Positions 16,815 to 25,336 of a stretch of DNA of 64,000 nt are shown one piece after another (position 1 is the stretch's first letter; each line of letters begins with the position of its first letter). The notes below the pieces were generated by a model that saw nothing but the letters and a program-made list of their open reading frames with translations, was not told the DNA's origin and made no database searches. Made by a program: the position numbers and the translations under genes. The stretch is from Burkholderiaceae bacterium (GTDB lineage Bacteria; Pseudomonadota; Gammaproteobacteria; Burkholderiales; Burkholderiaceae_D): positions 62,001-126,000 of the forward strand of contig SCTK01000019.1 of NCBI GenBank assembly GCA_004298905.1, written 5' to 3'.

Positions 16815-16974
16815 CCCGTCACGCGTGAATTGGCAATGCAGGGCAATGCATGGCTCCGAATCTCGGCCTTGCCAATACGATGAAACGTTCGGAGAGTGCT
16901 TCTTGATTCGATTCAAGCATCGAGAAGCTTTGGACTTTATTGCTTGTTTGTAATCTTATTTGGAGCATTTGATC

Positions 16975-17289
16975 ATGACACAACAACTCAAACGTTTTTC
17001 CGCTTTCTTCGTTGCGGTGCTGTTTTCCGTGATCGCGGGTTGCGCAGCGACACCGACGCATCAATCGACTGCAAGCTATGTCGACGACACCGTCCTGACC
17101 ACAAAGGTCAAGGCAGCCGTGTTCAACGAACCGACACTGAAGTCCGCCGAAATCAACGTCGAAACCTACAAGGGTGTGGTGCAACTGAGCGGCTTTGTCA
17201 GCTCCGATGCCGCCATTCACAAGGCCGTCGCGATTGCACGCGGCGTCGAGGGTGTGCAGTCAGTCAAGAACGACATGCGGCTCAAGTAA
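16975..17289 (+). CDS. BON-domain lipoprotein
   Basis: A 104-residue envelope protein. It has a lipoprotein signal (FFVAVLFSVIAGC, lipobox IAGC, about residues 12-24), then one BON domain (about 35-104) with DDTVLTTKVKAAVFNEPTLK, INVETYKGVVQLSGFVSS and a final GVEGVQSVKNDMRLK. BON domains bind phospholipid, and OsmY/DolP-type proteins support envelope integrity under stress. GGAG lies nine bases before the ATG at 16975, which I prefer to the TTG at 16960. Confidence 0.92.
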   Translation: MTQQLKRFSAFFVAVLFSVIAGCAATPTHQSTASYVDDTVLTTKVKAAVFNEPTLKSAEINVETYKGVVQLSGFVSSDAAIHKAVAIARGVEGVQSVKNDMRLK

Positions 17290-17364
17290 CCGCAGGCCGG
17301 GTTGCCGAACTGGTGGCCCATACCAGGCAACCCGGCTGACTGATTTTCAATGAGAGGAAATGAA

Positions 17365-17529
17365 ATGCTTAACTATGCTGCTGTATTTTTTGTCATCGCA
17401 CTGATCGCTGCCGTGTTCGGTTTTACCGGCATCGCAGCGGGTGCAGTGGGGATCGCGAAGGTGTTGTTCTTCGTGTTTGTCGTGCTGTTTGCGATTTCGT
17501 TGATCTACGGATTGTTACGACGCGCTTGA
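17365..17529 (+). CDS. DUF1328-family small membrane protein
   Basis: A 54-residue, almost wholly hydrophobic protein with two membrane helices: [20 protein letters not shown], then [15 protein letters not shown] and a closing LIYGLLRRA. This matches DUF1328 (YtjA type). Its function is unknown; relatives often lie beside BON and CsbD genes. GAGAGGAA lies just before the ATG. A strong hairpin follows. Confidence 0.92.
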   Translation: MLNYAAVFFVIALIAAVFGFTGIAAGAVGIAKVLFFVFVVLFAISLIYGLLRRA

Positions 17530-17576
17530 ACGTGCGGCCTTCCGGCCGCTCGCATCACACTGGTTCATGAAAGCAC

Positions 17577-17610
17577 AAGGGATACTCTGCCCATAGGCAA
17601 AGTATCCCTT
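17577..17610 (+). terminator. Terminator hairpin behind the DUF1328 gene
   Basis: AAGGGATACT and AGTATCCCTT form a 10-bp stem, with TGCC/GGCA extending it inward. The run after it is short (TTTCTCG). A GCGGCC-TTCC-GGCCGC hairpin just upstream (about 17534) may assist. Confidence 0.65.
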
Positions 17611-17631
17611 TCTCGTATGTGTCTCCCTACA

Positions 17632-17665
17632 TGTGATGCGCCACCCGATACGGTGGCGCATCACA
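17632..17665 (-). terminator. Hairpin behind the glycine-zipper lipoprotein gene
   Basis: TGTGATGCGCCACC and GGTGGCGCATCACA make a perfect 14-bp stem with a 6-nt loop, 12 nt beyond the minus-strand stop codon. No T-run follows, so it may act mainly as an mRNA-stabilising end. Confidence 0.55.
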
Positions 17666-17677
17666 CATCCAGCCTCA

Positions 17678-17896
17678 TTATTTTTTGTTGACTTCGTGGC
17701 CAATCACGCCACCCACCACAGCACCGCCAACGGTTCCGGCCGTACTACCCCCCGTCAGGATGGCCCCGCCGACCGCACCGACGCCCGCGCCAATGGCGGT
17801 ATTCCGGTCTCGTGTCGACATACCGGAACAAGCACCCAGGCTGAGCAACAGCGCGAGCGTCACTCCACTGAGCGTAAATCTTTGCATGGTTTTCAT
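17678..17896 (-). CDS. Glycine-zipper lipoprotein, OsmB-like
   Basis: A 72-residue lipoprotein. The signal is MQRFTLSGVTLALLLSLGAC, with the acylated cysteine about residue 23. The mature part has two Gly-rich helices (NTAIGAGVGAVGGAILTGG and AGTVGGAVVGGVIGHEVNKK) that form the glycine-zipper 2TM motif. Such proteins are osmotically or stationary-phase induced outer-membrane components. AAAGGGG lies before the ATG at 17896; an ATG three codons later is also possible. A dyad element lies about 180 bp upstream, next to the divergent Crp/Fnr gene. Confidence 0.88.
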   Translation of the reverse strand: MKTMQRFTLSGVTLALLLSLGACSGMSTRDRNTAIGAGVGAVGGAILTGGSTAGTVGGAVVGGVIGHEVNKK

Positions 17897-18073
17897 GGTG
17901 TTACCCCTTTCTCAGAATTCAGAATTGTGAAGTGCCGCATCGGCAAACCGCCGGACAAACACTTGTCTTCGTCAACATCGCACTGCTTGCAAGCAACGCG
18001 CATTGCCACGGTGCAGAGATCGACCGCTGTTGGCTCTGACCTATTCAGTCTAGGCGGAGAGCCCTGCACTGTC

Positions 18074-18089
18074 TGTATGCTGGCGTACA
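18074..18089 (+). promoter_or_regulatory. 16-bp dyad, site 3 (Crp/Fnr gene upstream region)
   Basis: TGTATGCTGGCGTACA. With its reverse complement TGTACGCCAGCATACA this is the most symmetric of the three sites (TGTAYGC on both arms around two central bases). It lies about 140 bp before the Crp/Fnr-type start codon and about 180 bp before the divergent lipoprotein gene. Confidence 0.55.
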
Positions 18090-18230
18090 TATCGGAGTCC
18101 GTGCCCGCAAAAATCAGACGATTCCTGCTGCCGGCTTCCGAAAATGTCGCCCATAATCGGATCGAACCGTAATAGCGCGCTGTGACGGCTACGCCTCGTG
18201 GTTATCTCGGCGAATGATGGGAGATCACCC

Positions 18231-18950
18231 ATGCCCTCTTCTTACGACCCTTGTCAAAATCACCTTCTCGCCGCCCTGCCGGCGGACGAGCGCGTGCGCA
18301 TCTTCCCGTATCTCGAACGGGTTCCGCTGGCACTCGGCGAAGGGCTGTATGAGCCCGACATTCAGATGCGCCATGTCTATTTCCCCACCACCTCGATCGT
18401 GTCCCTGCTCTATGTCATGGAGGATGGAGCATCGGCTGAAATTGCCGTGGTTGGCAACGAGGGCATCGTCGGGGTGTCTCTCTTCATGGGGGGTGAAAGC
18501 ACGTCCAGCCGGGCGGTCGTGCAAAGTGCCGGGCATGCCTACCGGCTGCGCGGGCAACTGCTGAAAGCCGAGTTCTATCGCGCCGGCCCGATGCAGCGTC
18601 TCTTGCTGCGTTACACCCAATCGCTGCTGACACAAATGGCACAGACCGCCGTATGCAACCGCCACCATTCGCTGGACCAGCAGCTCTGCCGCTGGCTGCT
18701 ACTGAGCCTCGACCGCCTACCCGCCAATGAGTTGGTCATGACGCAGGAATTGATTGCCAATATGTTGGGCGTGCGCCGCGAAGGTGTGACGGAGGCGGCC
18801 GGAAACCTGCAAAAAGCCGGTTTGATCGAATACCACCGTGGCCACATTACCGTGCTCGACCGCGTCGCGTTGGAAGCGCGCGCGTGTGAGTGTTATGCAG
18901 TGGTCAAGAGAGAGTGCGATCGATTATTGCCGGATGAAATCGGCGCATAA
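18231..18950 (+). CDS. Crp/Fnr-family transcriptional regulator
   Basis: A 239-residue cytoplasmic regulator. Residues about 25-140 form a cyclic-nucleotide-binding-like beta barrel (HVYFPTTSIVSLLYVMEDGA, IAVVGNEGIVGVSLFMGGES), but the cAMP phosphate-binding signature and Fnr-type cysteines are not seen. The C-terminal winged helix (about 145-225) has VMTQELIANMLGVRREGVTE. This short-effector class is widespread in Burkholderiales. GGGAG lies 8 nt before the ATG at 18231. It closes the stress cluster, and one of the three shared dyads is in its own upstream region, so it is the natural candidate to bind them (inference). Confidence 0.9.
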   Translation: MPSSYDPCQNHLLAALPADERVRIFPYLERVPLALGEGLYEPDIQMRHVYFPTTSIVSLLYVMEDGASAEIAVVGNEGIVGVSLFMGGESTSSRAVVQSAGHAYRLRGQLLKAEFYRAGPMQRLLLRYTQSLLTQMAQTAVCNRHHSLDQQLCRWLLLSLDRLPANELVMTQELIANMLGVRREGVTEAAGNLQKAGLIEYHRGHITVLDRVALEARACECYAVVKRECDRLLPDEIGA

Positions 18951-19119
18951 GCCGGTCGTCCGCTTTTCACCCGGGACACCCGCAGGACAATCACTTGAAG
19001 ATGGAACTGCGCGGCCCCTCCCCCCTTCAAGGGCTGATCTTTACCCACAACTCGGCACCGACCTTCGTGGAGGCGTGCCGGGGGTTGCCCGGCGGCAATC
19101 TCTGCACTTCGTAGTACCG

Positions 19120-19206
19120 CGAAAAAGGGGTCAGACTCGATATTTTCTGTGGCATCGCACTTCGCAAAAGCACCTCGAAGAAAAATCGAATCTGACCCCA
19201 TTTTCG
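19120..19206. repeat. Inverted repeat of the GGGGTCAGA type
   Basis: Arms 19120-19141 and 19185-19206 pair over 22 bp with few mismatches; the core is GGGGTCAGACTCGAT versus ATCGAATCTGACCCC. This motif is typical of short mobile palindromes tied to REP-associated (Y1) transposases, though no transposase is present here. It lies between the convergent Crp/Fnr and GGDEF-EAL genes. The remainder of 18951-19119 shows no gene. Confidence 0.7.
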
Positions 19207-19223
19207 CTACGTCTCTTGGCACC

Positions 19224-21431
19224 TCAGAACGGTACGCTGTTCCCAAGGTGTTGTTCAAATTCCTTCAAGGGCATGGGCCGGCTGAATAGGTAGCCCTGAA
19301 AACCGTGGCAACCGTGCAGCCCCAGGAATTCGCGCTGCGCTTCCGTTTCCACACCTTCCGCGATCACTGCAAGCCCCAGGGTATGTCCCAGTGTCAGTAC
19401 CGTGCAGGCAATGGCGGCATCGTTCCGGTTGGTGAGCACATCGTGGATGAAAGACTTGTCGATCTTCAACTGGCCCAGGGGCAGGCGCTTCAGGTAGGAC
19501 AGTGATGAATAGCCGGTGCCGAAATCATCCAGCGACAAACCGACACCGTGCGCCGTCAGGGTGGCCATCTTTTCAATGGTGCCTTCGACATCGTCCAGCA
19601 TCACGCTTTCTGTCAATTCCAGTTTGAGCTTTTTCGGATCGGCACCGGCACGTTCGAGCGCGGTGATGACCCGTTCGACAAAGTCCGGCTGGCGAAATTG
19701 CAGGGCGCTGATATTGATAGCCAGGGTGAGGTGGGCGGTTGCCGGGCGCGTGGCCCATTGGCTCAGCTGAGCACAGGCCATGTTCAATACCCATTGACCC
19801 AGCGATTCAATCAGGCCGCTGTCTTCCGCCAGCGGGATGAATTCGCTGGGCAGAATCAGGCCGCGCTGCGGGTGCTGCCAGCGCACCAACGCCTCGACCC
19901 CGGTGATGTGCTGATGGTCGTCCATCTGCGGCTGGAAGTAGAGCAGAAACTGATTTCCCAGCACGCCCTGACGCAAGTCGTACTTCAGGGCAGCGCCAAT
20001 GGATACGGCGGCCTGGACATCACCATCGCCATCGAAGAAGCGCATGGTATTGCGGCCGGCGGCCTTGGCCTGATACATGGTCAGGTCGGCCTGCTTCAAC
20101 AGTTCAGCGGCGTTGTATTGACGATCACCAAACAGGACAATGCCGATACTGGCCGTGCTGTGATATTCATGGCCGGCCAGCTGATAGGGTTTGCGCAGTT
20201 CCGCGACAATTTTTTCACCGGCCGTTTTGGCCTGCGCGGCCGCTTCTACGGGGTGTTCGCTCAGGTCGGCCAGCATCAGCACGAATTCGTCGCCGCCCAG
20301 ACGCGCTACCGTATCGCCTGCGCGCGCGCACTCGGTCAGGCGCTGCGCGACTTGCAACAGCAGCAGATCCCCCTTGTCGTGGCCATGGGTATCGTTCAGG
20401 GTTTTGAAATGGTCCAGGTCGATGAACATCAGCGCGCCTTCGAGCCGCGTGCGGGCGCTGGTCGCCAGCACTTGATGCAAGCGGTCCATCAACAAGCGCC
20501 GGTTGGGCAGCAGGGTCAACGCATCGTAGAACGCGAGTTGATTGATCTCTTCCCACGATTTGCGCTGTGAAATATCGACCATCGTATAGACGTACTGCGT
20601 GACTTTCTTTTTTTGATCTGTCACGGCGGTGATGGTCAGCCATTCGGGGTAGACCTTGTCATTTTTGCGCCGGCTCAATACTTCGCCTTGCCAGAGTCCG
20701 AAACAGTTGACGCTCTCGCGAATCGCCTCGTAAAAGGACTCATCATGCAGCCCCGAGTGGACCAGGCTGGGCGTCTTGCCGATGGCTTCTTCGGCGCAAT
20801 AGCCGGTGATGTCGCTGAAAGCACGGTTGACCCGCAGGATCACCCAATTGGCATCGGTGATCATGATGCCTTCCTGCGTCTCGAAGGCAGCGGCGGCGAT
20901 GCGCAGTTCGGCCTCCGCTGCCTTGCGTTCACCGATGTCGGTCAATGTGATGCGGAGTAGTGGAACCGCTTCTTGCGTCATCACGCGCACAGAATCCAGT
21001 TGCACATGCAAGGCATGGTCATCGCGAGTCTTGAGGGTCAATTCGATGCGCGACGGGTCTTCACGTTTTAGTGCGTCGCGAAAATACAGATGCCAACGAT
21101 GGCTGTCTTCGGCGGTCACCAGGCGCACAAAGGCATGCTTCAGCAATTGCCTGCGTTCCTTGCCGAGCAGTCCGGTCGCGGTCAGATTGGCTTCGACGAT
21201 CATGCCCTGCGCATTCAGCGTGAGATAACCGACCGGGGCAAAATCATACAAATCGACAAAACGGTCGTGTGCTGTCTCCAGCGCAACCTGGGCGCGCCGC
21301 AACTCCTCGTTTTGCATTTCCAGTTCGACCTGATGCACTTGCGGTTCATGCAGCAGTTCCTCCGGGCGCATCGTTGGCTGCATCAGCAGTGGCAATTCAG
21401 CCTGATCTGATGCCTTCCATTTTTGTGGCAT
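19224..21431 (-). CDS. PAS-GGDEF-EAL cyclic-di-GMP protein
   Basis: A 735-residue signalling protein without membrane segments. A coiled N-terminus leads into two PAS domains (about 55-175 and 180-300, the second with DISQRK at its end). A GGDEF domain follows (about 310-470, with DLDHFKTLNDTHGHDKGD and an intact LGGDEFV), then an EAL domain (about 490-735). The EAL domain keeps GVEALVRWQHP, the metal-binding DDFGTGYSSLSYLK and AEGVETEAQ, so both cyclase and phosphodiesterase activities are possible. The gene starts 12 nt after a CheB-CheR-PAS fusion with GAGGGAG as ribosome binding site, so the two are probably one operon and may share signal input. Confidence 0.95.
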   Translation of the reverse strand: MPQKWKASDQAELPLLMQPTMRPEELLHEPQVHQVELEMQNEELRRAQVALETAHDRFVDLYDFAPVGYLTLNAQGMIVEANLTATGLLGKERRQLLKHAFVRLVTAEDSHRWHLYFRDALKREDPSRIELTLKTRDDHALHVQLDSVRVMTQEAVPLLRITLTDIGERKAAEAELRIAAAAFETQEGIMITDANWVILRVNRAFSDITGYCAEEAIGKTPSLVHSGLHDESFYEAIRESVNCFGLWQGEVLSRRKNDKVYPEWLTITAVTDQKKKVTQYVYTMVDISQRKSWEEINQLAFYDALTLLPNRRLLMDRLHQVLATSARTRLEGALMFIDLDHFKTLNDTHGHDKGDLLLLQVAQRLTECARAGDTVARLGGDEFVLMLADLSEHPVEAAAQAKTAGEKIVAELRKPYQLAGHEYHSTASIGIVLFGDRQYNAAELLKQADLTMYQAKAAGRNTMRFFDGDGDVQAAVSIGAALKYDLRQGVLGNQFLLYFQPQMDDHQHITGVEALVRWQHPQRGLILPSEFIPLAEDSGLIESLGQWVLNMACAQLSQWATRPATAHLTLAINISALQFRQPDFVERVITALERAGADPKKLKLELTESVMLDDVEGTIEKMATLTAHGVGLSLDDFGTGYSSLSYLKRLPLGQLKIDKSFIHDVLTNRNDAAIACTVLTLGHTLGLAVIAEGVETEAQREFLGLHGCHGFQGYLFSRPMPLKEFEQHLGNSVPF

Positions 21432-21443
21432 GGCTTCGCTCCC

Positions 21444-24434
21444 TCACTGGCTGGCAACGTCTTTCATTGCCAGCAAAATCAATTCATTATTTCCCGTTAT
21501 GTCCACCAGGCGGCGCGCGTTGAGCAGCAAGCGGCGCGGGCCGACGATGGGGAAGTCATATACCACCGCATAGTCTTCGAAGCTCTGCTGGTGCGGCAGG
21601 ATGTTCTCCAGCAATTCGCGCAGGTCGGGAATATCCCACTGGCGGTTACCAAGATCGTAGATACGCCGTCCCAGCGTTTCTTCCGCGCTGACCTTGAATG
21701 CACTATAGAACGAAGGGCTGGCGGAAACCACGTCCAGATCGCCATTCAGCACGAGCAGCGGTTCGCGTATCGTATCGACGATACCTTTGGCCAGTTCCAG
21801 TACCTTGCGCGCCGCCGCATGGGCCAGCCGTTCGGTAATGTCGGCAAAGGTCAGCACCACGCCATCAATGACATTGTCCATGGTGCGGTAAGGTTGAATC
21901 CGCACCAGATACCAGGATCCGCTGGGGCCGCCGACTTCGCGTTCCATCGGCACCAGGGTGTCGAGCACTGTCTGCGCATCGGTGAGCAGATCTTCGTAGT
22001 GCAGATCGGATTTGATGTCGCCCAGCGGCCGGCCCACATCCGACTCGACCAGGCGATAGACGCGCGTCGCATCGCGTGTAAAGCGGCGCACCACCATATT
22101 GCGGTTGAGAAAAATAGTGCCGAAATGAATGTTGTCGAGCAGGTTCTTCATGTCGTTCTGCATACGCGCCATTTCTTCGATCTTGTTTTGCAGTTCGGCA
22201 TTGACGGTGATCAACTCCTCGTTGATCGATTGCAATTCTTCCTTGGAGGTTTCCAGCTCTTCGTTGGTGGACTGAAGTTCCTCGTTGGTCGATTGCATCT
22301 CTTCATTGGTCGATTTCAATTCCTCGTTGGAGGCTTGCTGTTCTTCCACAATGGCTTGAAGATTTTCTTTCGTATAGCCGAGTTCGTGCTCCAGTGCCTC
22401 AATGCGGCGCGTTTCCGCGGAAGCAACTGACCCTGCCGCAGCACGGCTGCGTCTGGATGCCGGTTTTTTCACCACCGGGTGCGGCACCTCCTGAAAACTG
22501 ATCACCAGCAGATGCTGATTCTCACTGAGGCCCTGCAGCGGACGGATGCTGAAACTCATCGTCTGAAAATCGTCATTGGTCTTGACGGTGACTTCGCGAT
22601 TCAATACCGGCATCTCTTGACTGGCGGCATTGCGCAGCGCTTCGCGCAATTCAAGCTGCAACCCTTCGCGCGCCATTTCGACCACATCGAAGGTCGCCTT
22701 GCCGGGGGCGGGGCGCAGATACTTGCCGGTCTCGCCATGCACGTAGAGGATGTTACCGGCCAGATCGGTCACCACCGAAGCCGGAGCGAAGGATTGCAAC
22801 AGCAGGCGGCGGGCGAATTCAGCAAAGTTGTTTTCTTTCATACGCGGAGCAAGTTCTTCTGGAATTTTGTGAGTTGTTGGCAAGGGGAGTGGCAGTGGCA
22901 GTTTGCCCGCCGTCAGAGTTCGGGTCGCGGGCGCTGAATCGATGGTCTTGTAAAACTTCCACTTGCGGTCGAGCGCAGTGAACATCCCCATCGGATTGCC
23001 GATGCTTTCCGAGGGCGAGAGAAACAGCACCCCACCGCGTTTGATGGCGTAATGGAACGTGGCAATCAGCCGCTCCTGGAGATCCGGCTCCAGGTAGATC
23101 ATCAGGTTGCGGCACGCGAGCAGATCAAGACGGGTGAAGGGCGGATCCTTGATCACGTTCTGCACCGCGAACACCACCATCTCGCGGATTTCCTTTTTCA
23201 CCCGGTAGCCCACTGCGTCTTCCTTGATGAAAAAACGGCGCAAGCGTTCGGGAGAAATATCCTGGCCGATGCTGAAGGAATAGACCCCGGTGCGCGCGAT
23301 GGCAATCGCGTCTTCGTCGAGGTCGGTGGCGTACATCTGCACCTTCAATTCGTGCTGCGCCTCATCCATCGCTTCGCGCAGCAGCATGGCGATCGAGTAG
23401 GCTTCTTCGCCCGTGGCGCAACCGGCGACCCAGATGCGAAACACGGCATCGGCGGATTTGTCCTTGATCTGTGCCGGCAGAATTTCCCGGCGCAGCAGCT
23501 CGAATGCCTCGGCATCGCGGAAGAAGCTGGTGACATTAATGAGCACTTCCTGAAACAGCTTGTGCACTTCGGCCGGTTGCTCCTTGAGATAGCGGGCATA
23601 GTCTTCCATGCTTTCCAGATTGTGTTGCAGCATGCGCCGCTCGATGCGGCGGCCGATGGTGCTCTTCTTGTACTGGGAGAAATCGTTGCCCGTGACTCTG
23701 CGCAAGTGCATCAAGATGCGATTCATGCTGTTGACGCTGCTCGGTGCTGCAGGTGTCCCATCATCGTGCCGGGTCAATCTGCGCACGCCTTTTTGCAATG
23801 CCTCGGGCATGTTCCCCGCCGGCATGACATGGGTGGCATAACCGGCCTTGATTGCACTGGCGGGCATACCGTCGTATTTGGCAGTCGCGGGCTCCTGCAC
23901 CAGCGCAATGCCACCAGCGCCGAGAATGCTGCGCAGTCCCTGCGTGCCATCGGTGCCGGTGCCGGACAGGATGATGCCGATGGCTTCCTCACCCTGATCT
24001 TCGGCCAGTGAACGCATGAACCCGTCGATTGGCATGCGGTGTCCCCGCGGTTGATCCGGCAGATGCAATTGCAGGGTGCCCTGAAAAATCACCATGTCGC
24101 GGTTGGGCGGAATCACATAGACATGGTTGGGGACGACTTTCATCTGATCCTGCACCTCCAGGATCGGCAAGGAAGTACAGCGCTGCAGAATTTCGCCGAG
24201 GATGCTCGGATGATTGGGATCAAGGTGCTGAACCAGCACGAACGCCATGCCCGTGTCGGCAGGAAGATGGGAAAAAAATTGTTCAAACGCTTCCAGCCCA
24301 CCGGCGGAAGCGCCCAGCGCCACGATGGGAAACTTGCCCGTCTCCTGCGTTTCAGTCGCTGCCTTGACCTCGCGCCCGGCGTTGCTGTCGGCGCTGCTGG
24401 CGTTGGTTTTTTCCGTTGCCTTGCTGGTTGCCAC
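21444..24434 (-). CDS. CheB-CheR-PAS fusion signalling protein
   Basis: A 996-residue cytoplasmic protein. Residues about 35-220 form a CheB methylesterase domain with the serine in GASAGGLEAF, histidine in VQHLDPNHPS and aspartate in SGTGTDGTQG; no receiver domain precedes it. Residues about 235-500 form a CheR methyltransferase with ERRMLQHNLESM, FFRDAEAF, VAGCATGEEAYSIAM and CRNLMIYLEPDLQ. A PAS region (about 540-640) is followed by a long coiled coil built on repeats of STNEEL and ELQS (about 690-770) and two C-terminal PAS domains. No histidine-kinase domain follows, unlike many relatives. Relatives regulate receptors or kinases outside canonical chemotaxis. The next gene encodes a GGDEF-EAL protein. 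Confidence 0.94.
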   Translation of the reverse strand: MATSKATEKTNASSADSNAGREVKAATETQETGKFPIVALGASAGGLEAFEQFFSHLPADTGMAFVLVQHLDPNHPSILGEILQRCTSLPILEVQDQMKVVPNHVYVIPPNRDMVIFQGTLQLHLPDQPRGHRMPIDGFMRSLAEDQGEEAIGIILSGTGTDGTQGLRSILGAGGIALVQEPATAKYDGMPASAIKAGYATHVMPAGNMPEALQKGVRRLTRHDDGTPAAPSSVNSMNRILMHLRRVTGNDFSQYKKSTIGRRIERRMLQHNLESMEDYARYLKEQPAEVHKLFQEVLINVTSFFRDAEAFELLRREILPAQIKDKSADAVFRIWVAGCATGEEAYSIAMLLREAMDEAQHELKVQMYATDLDEDAIAIARTGVYSFSIGQDISPERLRRFFIKEDAVGYRVKKEIREMVVFAVQNVIKDPPFTRLDLLACRNLMIYLEPDLQERLIATFHYAIKRGGVLFLSPSESIGNPMGMFTALDRKWKFYKTIDSAPATRTLTAGKLPLPLPLPTTHKIPEELAPRMKENNFAEFARRLLLQSFAPASVVTDLAGNILYVHGETGKYLRPAPGKATFDVVEMAREGLQLELREALRNAASQEMPVLNREVTVKTNDDFQTMSFSIRPLQGLSENQHLLVISFQEVPHPVVKKPASRRSRAAAGSVASAETRRIEALEHELGYTKENLQAIVEEQQASNEELKSTNEEMQSTNEELQSTNEELETSKEELQSINEELITVNAELQNKIEEMARMQNDMKNLLDNIHFGTIFLNRNMVVRRFTRDATRVYRLVESDVGRPLGDIKSDLHYEDLLTDAQTVLDTLVPMEREVGGPSGSWYLVRIQPYRTMDNVIDGVVLTFADITERLAHAAARKVLELAKGIVDTIREPLLVLNGDLDVVSASPSFYSAFKVSAEETLGRRIYDLGNRQWDIPDLRELLENILPHQQSFEDYAVVYDFPIVGPRRLLLNARRLVDITGNNELILLAMKDVASQ

Positions 24435-24559
24435 TAACTGCTCCCCCTTCGCTTGCCCTTAGCCAGGCATGGTACTCGCTATCAATTGATTTGTTGTGAC
24501 TTTCTTGAACACTTTCACAGCCACTGTGCTGCATCCCGCCCACCGGCCGGCAACGTTAC

Positions 24560-24610
24560 TTGACTCCTTCCATCCTTAATGTATAGTAAGGAAATAATTT
24601 TCCTACAGGA
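24560..24610 (+). promoter_or_regulatory. Promoter and operators of the toxin-antitoxin pair
   Basis: TTGACT (24560-24565) and TATAGT (24582-24587) are spaced by 16 nt, a strong sigma70 promoter. Two palindromes follow at once: AGGAAA-taat-TTTCCT (24589-24604) and TCCT-ac-AGGA (24601-24610). They are placed for repression by the antitoxin. Confidence 0.7.
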
Positions 24611-24621
24611 ATCCATACATC

Positions 24622-24861
24622 ATGACCACCTCCACTCTAACCACCAAAGGGCAGGTCACCATCCCGCAGGATGTACGGCAACGGCTGGGGCTGGACGCGG
24701 GCGACCGGATCGAGTTCGTGGAGATCGATCACGGTCTGTTTGCCATCCAACCGGCTACCGACGATGTCCGCACCTTGAAAGGCTTGCTGCGCAAACCGGC
24801 CAAGCCGGTACACATTGAAGACATGAACGCAGCCATTCGCAAACGCGGAGCCGGCCGATGA
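24622..24861 (+). CDS. AbrB/MazE-type antitoxin
   Basis: A 79-residue swapped-hairpin DNA-binding protein; residues 1-45 carry TTKGQVTIPQDVRQRLGLDA and GDRIEFVEIDHGLFAI, the AbrB/VapB signature. The C-terminal tail, rich in Lys and Arg (LLRKPAKPVHIEDMNAAIRK), would wrap the toxin. Its TGA overlaps the ATG of the PIN-domain gene (ATGA), as usual in toxin-antitoxin operons. The palindromes upstream fit autoregulation. Confidence 0.92.
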   Translation: MTTSTLTTKGQVTIPQDVRQRLGLDAGDRIEFVEIDHGLFAIQPATDDVRTLKGLLRKPAKPVHIEDMNAAIRKRGAGR

Positions 24862-25253
24862 TCGGGATCGACACCAATGTACTGATGCGCTACATCGCCC
24901 AGGACGATCCGGCGCAGTCGCGCCGTGCAACCGCCTTCATTGAGAACGAATGCAGCCCAACCACACCCGGATTCGTCGGCTTGCTCGTGCTGGCAGAAGT
25001 TGTGTGGGTCAGCGAAAGCGTGTACGAGGCCAGCCGCGAAGAAGTGGCGCACATCCTGCGGCGGATTCTGGGCATCAGGCAATTAGTGGTGGAAGACGCT
25101 GAAACCGCGTGGAAAGCCCTGCGCTTGTTCGAAGCCAGTCAGGCAGATTTTTCCGATTGTCTGATTGCCTGCTCGGCCAGCAAGGCGGGCTGTGAATCTG
25201 TGGTCTCATTCGACAAACAGGCCGCGAAAATGGGGATGACATTGCTGAAATAG
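24858..25253 (+). CDS. PIN-domain toxin, VapC-like
   Basis: A 131-residue predicted Mg-dependent ribonuclease. The acidic residues of the PIN active site are present: D5 in MIGIDTNVLMRYIAQDD, E43 in the LVLAEVVWV helix, D95 in ASQADFSDCLIACSA and a further aspartate in VVSFDKQAAK (about 117). Length is normal for VapC. Translation is coupled to the antitoxin. The RNA target cannot be told from the sequence. Confidence 0.92.
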   Translation: MIGIDTNVLMRYIAQDDPAQSRRATAFIENECSPTTPGFVGLLVLAEVVWVSESVYEASREEVAHILRRILGIRQLVVEDAETAWKALRLFEASQADFSDCLIACSASKAGCESVVSFDKQAAKMGMTLLK

Positions 25254-25336
25254 TCTCCTGGTTTCGCGTACCATTCGCCTTCACCCGCTTTCCCCTGCTC
25301 CGCACGTTCTTCCGCACACTTTTCCGGTTTCCTATC

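Noticed and set aside
24610-25253. The AbrB/PIN pair as part of a larger defence island
   Set aside because: Its neighbours are a signalling fusion and a housekeeping ABC-F gene; no restriction, CRISPR or abortive-infection genes are present.
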